Source of the DNA: Proteles cristata cristata
Lineage: Eukaryota; Chordata; Mammalia; Carnivora; Hyaenidae
Length of the DNA stretch: 64,000 nt
Direction of reading: 5' to 3'
NCBI GenBank assembly: GCA_017311185.1
Contig: JAESUZ010005462.1
Location: 2,232,001 to 2,296,000, forward strand
Position 1 is the stretch's first letter. Each line of letters starts with the position of its first letter. The translations under genes and the position numbers were made by a program. Shown here one piece after another: positions 10,770 through 19,900 of the stretch. Below the pieces are notes generated by a model. That model was not told where the DNA came from. It did not search any database and worked only from the letters and a program-made list of their open reading frames with translations.

Positions 10770-11745
10770 CGCACAGATCATAAGGATAACTGAAAAGCTA
10801 ATTATAAGGCATGCACCCAAATAACCCAGGCCAAAAAATCAAATACTCTTCCCTCCAAGTGGCACCTCCAGATAAAACCCACGCTTCCCCCAACAGGTAA
10901 AAACTCTTCTGACATGTGCAATCATTTTCTTGCTTTTCTCTAAAGCAGTACAGCTTGCTTTAAGCTTGATTTTGAGATTTATATAAATGAAATAGTGTTG
11001 AAATGTAATCTTTTGAAAAATTTTTATGTTTATTTTTAAGAGAGAGAGAGAGAGAGTGCAAGCAGGGGAGGGGCAGAGAGAGAGGGAGACACAGAATCCG
11101 AAGTAAGCTCCAGGCTCTGAGCTGTCAGCACAGAGCCATAAGATTGTGGTTCAGCATGAACCATAAGATTGTGACCTGAGTTGAAGTTGGATGCTTAGCT
11201 AACTGAGCCACCCAGGCGCCCCTTGAAATGTAGTCTTTTGAATTGTTCTTATTTTGCTCAACCTTATGTTTTGGAATTTCATTCATGTTGTGAATGCAGC
11301 AATAATTTATCTCTTTTCATTGCTACATCCCAGTGGATGGACATATTATAGTTCATGTATCTTATTCTACTATTGATCTTTGTAGTTCACCAGTAAAGCT
11401 ACCTTGAACATTCTTGTACATGTCTTTGATATAAATGTGAACAAATTTCTCTAGGAGAAAGAAGAATCACCAGGTCAACATTCTTAAATAACATTGGATT
11501 ATTTTCCAAAGTAGTTTTATCAGTTCATAATTCCCAAGGAGTGAGAGAATTCCAGTGGCTCTATACACTTAGTTGCCAATAGTTAGAATTGTTAGAATTA
11601 AAATTTTTTGCCAATGTGAGTATAATGTATTTCATGAAAATTTGTATTTAACACCATTTTATGCATTATAAAGCCATTTGGATTTTTCTCTTTGAAAGTG
11701 TTTATTCAATTTATTTGCCTTTTTAAACATTTTTATTGTGATCTG
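10770..11745 (-). mobile_element. Old L1 3' region, antisense
   Basis: Diverged antisense L1 UTR/ORF2 end: 'AATTTCATTCATGTTGTGAA', 'CATCCCAGTGGATGGACATA', 'AACATTCTTGTACATGTCTT'. Interrupted by a SINE at 11018-11222. Confidence 0.55.
11018..11222 (-). mobile_element. CAN-SINE, antisense, with long target-site duplication
   Basis: Antisense tail, GA run, CAGGCTCTGAGCTGTCAGC and head ending GGCGCCCC. A 20-base duplication at 10998-11017 and 11223-11242 has one mismatch. A short internal repeat (CCATAAGATTGTG twice, near 11136 and 11160) sits in the head half. Confidence 0.92.
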
Positions 11746-11984
11746 TGCAAGTTATACACATGTACACACACACACACACAGTCAACAGATTTTGTTTGAT
11801 TAAAGGATACTTTAAGTGGTATCCTTCTTTCAGTTTTATTTTCTGTCTGTTGCTAGTCAACAGAAATACTGATATTTAGTCATTGTCTATGCTTGGTAAA
11901 TCTAGATATAGAGCTAATAAAATGATTAGTGCACTTACTTATCAGAATAGCCATATATAAAACACTGCTGCCAAAGGATTTAGG

Positions 11985-12160
11985 ATATATCTTTTCTTCT
12001 GAGACACAGGAATATTTACAATATTGACCATATTCTGGACTGTGAAGGAAGTCTCAAAACACTTCTGAAGATTAAAATAATATAGAGATCATATTCTCTA
12101 ACCACACTACAATTAAGCTAGAAATCAATAATAAAAATAATTAGTTCTCAAACACCTACT
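11985..12160 (+). mobile_element. Old L1 ORF2 fragment, sense
   Basis: 'ACACTACAATTAAGCTAGAA' and 'CAATATTGACCATATTCTGG' resemble the L1 ORF2 segment before the reverse transcriptase, as in the better copy near 31.9-32.1 kb. Confidence 0.5.
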
Positions 12161-12189
12161 GGTTTTGCTTTGAGATTTTCTCCTGGGTT

Positions 12190-12505
12190 ATAGGAATCTG
12201 GGTGTGGATCTTTGAAAAATTTATACTGCGTCTCCTTTATTGTGCATCTTGAACCAGTGGTTGATGTGTTCCCACATGAGAGCATAGATGGGAAGGGCTT
12301 TTTACCTGAATTCAGAGAGTTGTGTGTTGCTGGATGTGGGAGAGTAGGAAGGGCATGGAGCTTACTAACTCATATCTTGGGCACAAGCCACCAACCACAG
12401 TTAGGCTGGATGACATGCCAGCCAGCTTCAAGCTGATTGACCCTGTGGCAGGAGAGAAAGGGGAGACAGCAAATAAGATAATCACTAACATTCAACATTT
12501 TTTGC
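12190..12505. other. Intergenic, nothing recognised
   Basis: Two overlapping short open frames (12212-12436 and 12322-12537) have no family resemblance that I can see. Confidence 0.35.
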
Positions 12506-13349
12506 TGCTACTTTTTAATAATTTTATTCAAGTATAACATACATACAGAGGAGTACAAAAAGTATGTGTACAACTCAATGCATTATCACAAAATGAATAC
12601 ATCCATGTAACCACTACCCATGTCAAGAAATGCCACATTATCAGCACTCCAGAACTCTCCCCACCTTGTGCTGCTCTCACTCACCACCCTTGTGTTAAAA
12701 ATGAAACTGGGATTTGTTTTTGTCAGTTATGGTAAGACCACTGGCATGGAAATGATAGTCACGAAGAAAGTTTATACTCATAGATCCCTAGAAATAAAAG
12801 GCAAACCACGCTACACCACGCCAGACCCTGTGGGACCTAGGAAACAACCAGGTCAGCCAGGAGATAGAAGGAATATCTGGTAGCTGGCCCTGGGGTGATT
12901 TAGGGAAGGTGGAGCCCTGGCTTGGGGTGTGGGAGTTTGACAAAAAAGATAGTTGTCACCCAACTTGTTGCTTTGTATGCCAAAGTTGCGCTCTCAGGGT
13001 AATCATTCACAATCTCCAGGAATTAGCTAGCCCTAGTAGGGGCAGTCTCTCTGGGATGGGGGCCTTAAATGCAAGAGCACCAAGAATACAGAAAATAAGA
13101 AAGATAAAGTCAGTATAATACTCCTTCCTCCCCAGAGAGAGCATCTTTCCTGACTTCAAACACCATGAATAAGTTCTGCATGTTTTTGAACTTTCCATAA
13201 TTAGAACTATATAGCTTATACTTTTTGTGTCTGCACTCTTGTTCAACAGTGTATGAGTGAGATTTACCCATGTTGTTGTGTATTGCTGTAGTGTGTTCAT
13301 TTCCAGTGTTGTGGATTATTCTGTTGTGTTAATTTATCTATTCTTCTGG

Positions 13350-13812
13350 GACACCTGGGTGACTCAGTTGATTGAGCCTCAACTTTGGCTCAGGTCATGA
13401 TTTCAAGGGTTCATGAGATTTTTTTTTTTAATGTTTTATTTATTTCTAGGAGAGAAAGAGAGAGAGACAGCGTGAGCAGGGGCGGGTCAGAGAGAGAGAG
13501 AGAGGGAGTCACAGACTCTGAAACAGGCTCCAGGCTTTGAGCTGGCAGTCAGCACAGAGCCCGACGCAGGGCTCGAACCCACAAACTGAGAGATCATGAC
13601 CTAAGCAAAAGTTGGACACTTAACCGACTAAGCCACCCAGGTGCCCCCTTTTTTTTTTTAATGTTTCAAGGGTTCATGAGTTTGAGCCCCACATCAAGCC
13701 CCGTATCAGGCTCTGTGCTGACAATGGAGAGCCTGCTTGGGATTCTCTCTCTCTCTGCCCCTCCCCAACTCATGCTTTCTCTCAAAAAGAAATAAATAAA
13801 CTTAAAAAAATT
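13350..13812 (+). mobile_element. CAN-SINE, sense, split by a younger SINE
   Basis: Head half 13350-13417 (GGGACACCTGGGTGACTCAG) and body plus tail 13681-13812 (TTTGAGCCCCACATCAAGC to AAATAAATAAACTTAAAAA), interrupted by an antisense SINE. Confidence 0.92.
13418..13663 (-). mobile_element. Younger CAN-SINE, antisense, nested
   Basis: Antisense SINE of the CTAG-tail subfamily (TTATTTATTTCTAGGAGAG) up to GTGCCCC near 13647. A perfect 17-base target duplication lies at 13401-13417 and 13664-13680. Fifteen extra bases, T-rich with AATG, sit between the SINE head and the right duplication. Confidence 0.93.
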
Positions 13813-14100
13813 ATCTCTTCTTCTGTTGATGGACATTTAGGTGGTTTCCAGTTTGAGTCTAATATAAATAATGTTGGTATAAACATTCTTGTACATGTTT
13901 CCAGGTGCACACACTCACAGCACATTTTTACTGGGTATATTCCTGAGGGTGAAATTGTTGGATCATATTTAGGGTAAACGTGTGTTTGAGGTTTAGTAGA
14001 AATGGCAAACATGGTCCAAACTGGCTGTGCCTTCACAATGTATGAGAGTATCTCTGCATGAACTTTGGTAGTGGCCATGCAGTTTAAAGCCACAAGTAGA

Positions 14101-15359
14101 ACACTCCAGTGCTATTCAACAGAATAGTTACTTTGTCTTGACCTTAGACAGTAAATATATTGATTTAGGAATGGTTTCATTTTACATTTGACTCAGATTA
14201 CTAATTCTAGGTAAGTACAAATGCAAAATATCAGGAGGAAAAATAAAACTCCAGAACACCGTTTTTTGTTTATGTGTCTCTGATCTTCATTTAACACATT
14301 TTCAGTGAAGTTTTGCACTCTTGACTTTCTCACATTGATCTCTTAGCAGAAGCTAATAAATGGTTCTTTAGATCTGTGTGAAATGATGGACAGGTTACCA
14401 GCTTTGATCAAATCACTTCAACTTAATTGTGATGGCTTTCAATAAATGTTGGTTTCTTTATTCTAATAAACTGTAAAGGACTCTACAGTCTTAGTTATTA
14501 AGCTCTTGCTGCTTTTTTTTTATTACTGGGGGACTATTTTTATTACTCATTACTGTAGTATGGTGATTTTTTTGTTCCTTTTCATTATAAATAAGTTCTC
14601 ACAGTTGAGAAAAATCTACAAATCCATCCACACTATGTTATCCATACTAATACAACAATAGGATTTTTTCTTTGCCCTCTTTTCATGTTGAGATTTGATC
14701 CCCTCCCCCCCAAAAAAAGGCAGAGAAGAAGTTTCATGAATGCAAAATTATTTCATACCCTCAAACGCTATACATTTTGGTGAAACTACATACCCAGACC
14801 TTTAAAGGGATAAGCAAACAAAAACCCCACAGAAATAGTTATTGACTTTACTATTCAATCATAGTCATTCTATTTCAACAGTCCAGGAAGAAAAATTGGT
14901 GAGTCTACACTTTAGCATAGTGGCTAAAAAATACTTCATTCATGAAGATGTGAGATGTCATGATGTGTGAGATCTGAGCTGACTCAGCCAGTGTAGTCAT
15001 CACCTGTAAGGAAGTATCCGGACTGAGTTTTCACTTTGGTATCAGGAAGAGAGTGACATCGAAGATGTTGTTTGGAACTGATTCTGTTTTCTCTTATCCC
15101 GGAGGCCCCCAGCCCCACCCCCGTCCTTTTCCCTTATGCAAGAGGTTCCAAATTTGTTTTCCCCACCAAAAAATAAAAACAAATAATCTCAGAGTTTGGA
15201 GTATATCATGCATAGATGGGACTCAAAAGTTTGCCCTCTAAGAGATGGCACATTGTAATTATCTCAGTCATTCAGATTTTAGTAAGAAATAGTCCGTCAG
15301 ATCCTTGCCAGGGATCTGAGTTTGCCGGGATTTCAGAGAGATGCTGATTTTCCCTGTGA
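14101..15359. other. Region upstream of SERPINB1, no gene recognised
   Basis: AT-rich sequence free of recognised SINEs and L1s for about 1.2 kb before the CpG-rich promoter. It may hold distal promoter elements, but no specific site could be supported. Confidence 0.4.
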
Positions 15360-15490
15360 AAAGGACACTGCTCTAGGCGCGGAGCCCACACTCATCTCAC
15401 CCTCTAAGGAAGCACAGACTCCTAGGAAGTCATCAGGGGGAAGAGCCAACGCCCTGCCCGCCCGCTCGGGAGGCACTCCCCTTCCGCAGC

Positions 15491-15496
15491 TATAAA
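15491..15496 (+). promoter_or_regulatory. TATA box of SERPINB1
   Basis: TATAAA within GCAGCTATAAAGGCC. It lies 71 bases before the exon 1 donor (AGCCG|GTAAGA at 15566/15567). This predicts transcription starting near 15520 and a short first exon of about 45-50 bases. Confidence 0.7.
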
Positions 15497-15519
15497 GGCC
15501 TTTGGCCAAGGCCCTTCTT

Positions 15520-15566
15520 CCTACATCTCGCGCCCCACTTCCCGGAGCCCGTCCAGTGCGGAGCCG
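15520..15566 (+). other. SERPINB1: SERPINB1 exon 1 (non-coding 5' UTR)
   Basis: The donor AGCCG|GTAAGACC is a strong consensus site. The exon has no start codon in frame with the serpin, which fits the non-coding first exon typical of clade B serpins. The left edge is estimated from the TATA box only. Confidence 0.6.
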
Positions 15567-16204
15567 GTAAGACCAGGGCCAGAGGCGCAGTGGGGAGGTG
15601 GGCCGGGCGGGACAGGCCAGCCCGCGGCTCGGAAGGGCCCGGAGCTCTGGATGGCTGATCTCCGCAGCCCCCGCCCGTCCGCGCCCACTGCCGCTGGCGC
15701 TGCACTTCTGCGCCCTGGACGCCGCCGTCCCCAGCCGTGCGCCCCGCCCCCGGGCTCCCCGGATCACCCCGCAACTAGGCTGGGGCTCTAGGCCAAGCAG
15801 GCCAGCGGGGGACGGAGGTCAGGGCTTGGCAGCAGAACCGTAGCCTGAGATCAGAATGTTTCTCTTCCTGTTCTCTCTTCTTCCCAGGTCTGTTTGTGAC
15901 AGTTTCCAGGCGGCCCGCGCGGGTGCCTGCTTCTGGCTTCTCCTTTCTGCAGTTGGAGGAGAGGAAAGGAGGCCAGTGCGGTCCTAGAGATTCTTTATTA
16001 ACAACAAAAATGTAGTTTATGACTTACACGCTAAGCAGCCAGCGCAGCTAGTAGACTTCCCTGCCTGCATGTGAGAACATTGAGGCTCTGAGAGAAGTCA
16101 TGATGGTTAAGTGGGTGGCTGGTCCTAGATCCCAGGCCAGGTGCGCCTACCTGTGCTCACCTTCTCCCTGTCGGTCTGCCTTACCTAACCCTGGGACCTG
16201 CGTT

Positions 16205-16249
16205 GGTTTTTTTTTTTTGTTTGTTTTTTTGTTTGTTTGTTTTTTTTAA
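16205..16249. repeat. T-rich (GTTT)n tract in SERPINB1 intron 1
   Basis: Low-complexity run of T with interspersed GTTT units. Confidence 0.8.
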
Positions 16250-16772
16250 CTCTCACATCCTACACTAGCTATGAGACTCGGGATTCTTAAAGTCTGGAAA
16301 CGTTAGACTGAATCTCAATAATGAGAACAATTATGTCTCCTTTAGTGATATTTACTTCAGTGGATAGGTAGGTAGTTATAATTTTCTAATAGAAACATTC
16401 TTATTTCAGGTAAATATGGGCAGTGGATTCATTGCCCAAAGGAATGAGAGCCTTATACCAAAGGAGCACAGAAATGTTTGTGCTCCTAAATTTAGGAAAG
16501 GCCCAGTGTGGACCCCTCTTCAGGCTGACCTGTCTGCAAGGTCAGAGCCTTTAGGGTACTCTGGGCCGTATGCTGTGTCACTGCTGCGTCCGTGGCCAGT
16601 CACCCCAAGTCCTGCATTTGTGCACACTGCTCTCTTGAAAATATAGAGAGATAAAGTGCAAGTTTCATGGCGGTTGGTACAAGCTGAGGAGGACACGGAA
16701 ATGCACTTGCCTAACTTGCTGGTGTGGGCAGTGAGCAGCTTGGGGCCTCTGTTTTGTGTTGCAGCCTTCACC

Positions 16773-16940
16773 ATGGAGCAGCTGAGCACAGCAAACACCC
16801 AGTTCGCCGTGGACATGTTCCGCGCTTTGAATGAGAACATTCCTACGGGGAATATATTCTTCTCCCCCTACAGTATTTCATCAGCATTGGCCATGATCTT
16901 TCTGGGGACTCGAGGCGCTACTGCAGCACAGGTGTCCAAG
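16773..16940 (+). CDS. SERPINB1: SERPINB1 coding exon 2 (residues 1-56)
   Basis: The exon begins at 16765 after the acceptor GTGTTGCAG, has 8 bases of 5' UTR, then the ATG at 16773. It encodes helix A through the start of helix C and ends ...AAQVSK in phase 0. The donor reads AAG|GTCAGC, with C at +3 instead of A or G, so it is weaker than the other donors; the G at +5 is kept. An open frame runs upstream from 16656 but crosses the acceptor, so it is intron sequence. Confidence 0.93.
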
Positions 16941-19900
16941 GTCAGCAGAAAAGACAACCCGCTTTTCCTTCCATCTCCCTGTTAATGTCTAGTCTGTACT
17001 GAAAAGTGCCTTTGAGCTCTTACAGCGTGTTTTAAAAACTGTATTTCTGTGTTCCGCAGTTATACATTGTGAGGTCAGAATACCAAAAGAAGCCCCAAGA
17101 ACAATCCATTTGTACGTAGGCTTTCATTCATGATCAAGTCCTTACTGAGCACCTGCTATGTGCCAGGCACTGTTTTTTTGTTTGGCTGAGGGAACAGCAG
17201 CGAAGAAAGCTGACAAAGCCCCTGCAGTGTGCCCCTTGTAGTCTGGTGGGCTTGCTTGGGAGTCCATCTCTTCCTGGACTAGGATTTACCAGTTTCTGCC
17301 TCGCATGTGATGGCTTGCTCCTCATCAGGAATGCCTATTATGTAACATTATTTTTGAGCATAATGATACATAGGAAACACACCACAGTGAAGTTGGCAGT
17401 GGCCAACTTTTACGGGGACAAGGCAACCGTGTGATTCTGTATTCCCTCCGCCTAGCCCCGTGCCTGGCACCAGATGAGGCTCACTGTAGCTGTGTGAGTG
17501 GGAGGGCTGCGCAGGGAGAGAGTAGCAACTGTTAAGGGTAGGTCACCAGCACAGCACGAGAAGCAGCAATGCCTTACCTTACTCCTGTCCTTAGTGGGTG
17601 GGGAGGGCACTTCTGTACTAGGAATTCTCTACTTCTGAGAAGGGAACTCTGGCTTTCCTTGGAATCTAGGGGAAAGAAGTGCCAAAAGTGGTCTTTCTAA
17701 CATACCAGTCACAAAGTGCACGGCGCCTGCAGCTAGGGAAGGTCCAGCCCCGGATTCAAGCTGATGGACCTGTTCCAGCTGCAAAGCTTCTATTGCTGTA
17801 CTTTATGGAGAACCAGTCATCTTCATCAATGCAGATATGAGAGCATTTAAAATTTTTCAAAAAATCCACTTTGAAAATTTTTTCAAAAAATTTTTTACCC
17901 CATGGTACTAATAGTTAGTTGCTCTTGCAGGGTAATATCAGATTCATTTTGAAGCTTTCCAGGGACTTTATGACTTTAGTAAATAATAGTTTTAAGCACC
18001 CCCCCCTCCAGTTCCACTGAAGCAGAGTGATCATAGGAACTATGCAAACATTCCATATCTTGGTGAGTGAATGGACTTTGTACACTGTGTAGATTTATTC
18101 TTTGTGTCTTAAAAGCAAGGAGCCAGCCCAGGCCTCATAAAACCATAAAGGGATTCTTGATCTGTACCTGATATGTGGAGAATTAAACTTTTGCCAAATG
18201 TTAAGTTTAAAGAAGTTATTTGTAAATAAGTGAGTTACTGATGCCAATGGTATAAGAAAAAAAAATCCCTCTCTCTGTAATATCTTTGTGTTCCTGCATA
18301 GGTAAGGATTCTTATTTCTACTGTTTATTTCTGAGAAATTTCAGTGAAATTATATTAGATGCAGAATAAGACATAAACACACCGTTTAGAATTTTCTTTG
18401 AATAAAAAGCAGACTTATATAAATATTTAGTTTATTAACCTCTCATATTACAGAGCTATAATTATAACAAAATGTGATGTAAAAGCAGTTTCTAATGTTG
18501 TAATTATTGTGTCTCAGAAAGCTATACACTTTGGATTCTCTATTATTTGGTCTCCAATGAGAAATTAATAAAATATTGGGCTGGAGATCATGAATAATCA
18601 ATAATAAAAAAACACATTAATTTAGTATGATGGAAGCAAATGCCAAGGAATCACTTTATAATTTCTAACTAAGTGGTTATAAAAAAGAATATTTTCTTTA
18701 TTTTAGGCTCTTCATTTTGATAAGGTTGAGGAAATTCATTCAAGATTTCAGAGTCTGAATGCTGATATCAACAAACGTGGAGCCTCCTATATTCTGAAAC
18801 TTGCTAATAGGCTATATGGAGACAAGAACTATAATTTCCTCCCTGTAAGTACTTTTCACTTCACGTTCAAAAACTTGCTAGACAAAGGAACCTGGGTGGC
18901 TCTGTTGGTTGAGCGTCCGAGTCTTGATTTTGGCTCAGGTCATGATCCCACGGTTGTGAGATCAAGCCCCGTGTCAGGCTCTGTGCTGAGTGTGGAACCT
19001 GCTTAAGATCCTCTCTCTCTCTCTCTGCCCTTTTCCCTCACTCTTCCCTGTTAATGCACACTCTAAAATTTTTAAAAAATATATTTTAAATGTTTGTTTG
19101 TTTGTTTGTTTGCTTAGAGAGCATGAGCGGGGAGGTCAGAGAAAGTGAGAAACAGAGTCTGAAGCAGGTGCCAGGCTCTGAGCTGTCAGCACAGAGCCCA
19201 ACGTGGGGGTGGAACTCACAAGCCGTGAGATCATGACCTAAGTTGAAGTCAGATGCTTAACCGACTAAGCCACCCAGGTGCCCCTCTCTCTCTAAAATTA
19301 AAAAAAAAAGTCACTAGAAAATGCAGATTTTTTTTCTAACATAACCAAATTCATATAAGTCAGTTTTAATTATTATAAAAATTAAGAAAAATGGCACAGG
19401 GTGAAAACATATGACAATTAATCATCATTTTTTATAGTCTTCACAGTGAAAAGATTGATCCTGGCTGTTTTACTAAAGCAAGAGTGAATTCCACAATTCA
19501 TTTCTAAGTCCAATCCGTATTTGCTGATTTATGAAAATCTTAGCCAAAAGTTAGAAAAGAATTGATAAATTTTATACAATAATGAAACTCTGAACAACAG
19601 GTACTATAGTACTTAAAAACTACAGTACTTAAAAATAGTTAATATGGTAAATTTAATGTTAAGTGGTTTTTTTTACCATAATAAAAAAATATAAAGTTAT
19701 AATTTTTTTTCTTACAATGAAATTTACACCTCTTAGGACCATTTCTGCTTTGAAGGATTTTGGGAAACTAACATTTCTTTTTTTCTTTTTTTAAACAGGA
19801 ATTCTTAGCTTCGACTCAGAAAATGTATGGTGCTGAATTGGCCAGTGTAGATTTTCAGCAAGCCTCTGAAGAAGCAAGGAAAGTGATTAATGAGTGGGTC

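Larger units (their letters stand above)
12510..14100 (-). mobile_element. Old LINE, antisense, interrupted
   Basis: 12510-12690 and 13105-14100 read like one decayed antisense L1-type element ('GTATAACATACATACAGAGG', 'CCCATGTTGTTGTGTATTGC', 'TTGATGGACATTTAGGTGG'). About 400 bases between them (12700-13100) are of unknown origin, and a nested SINE pair lies at 13350-13812. Confidence 0.45.
15360..15860 (+). promoter_or_regulatory. SERPINB1 promoter and CpG-rich region
   Basis: A GC- and CpG-rich block in otherwise AT-rich, CpG-poor DNA. It spans the inferred transcription start and the beginning of intron 1. It holds a GC box (CCCGCCC, about 15457-15463) and a TATA box 35 bases further on. 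Open frames on both strands here (for example 15333-15767 on -) are explained by GC-rich composition, not by genes. CpG density was judged by eye. Confidence 0.75.

Noticed and set aside
15333..15843. Overlapping open frames of 81-144 codons on both strands around the SERPINB1 promoter
   Set aside because: GC-rich composition removes stops by chance; the products are low-complexity Arg/Pro/Ala/Gly.
16656..16772. Open frame continuing upstream of the SERPINB1 ATG (39 extra codons)
   Set aside because: It crosses a consensus acceptor (TTGCAG at 16764) and the family begins at MEQLS. The upstream codons are intron 1.
17860..17905. AT-rich near-palindrome in SERPINB1 intron 2
   Set aside because: Low-complexity A and T runs; pairing expected by chance.
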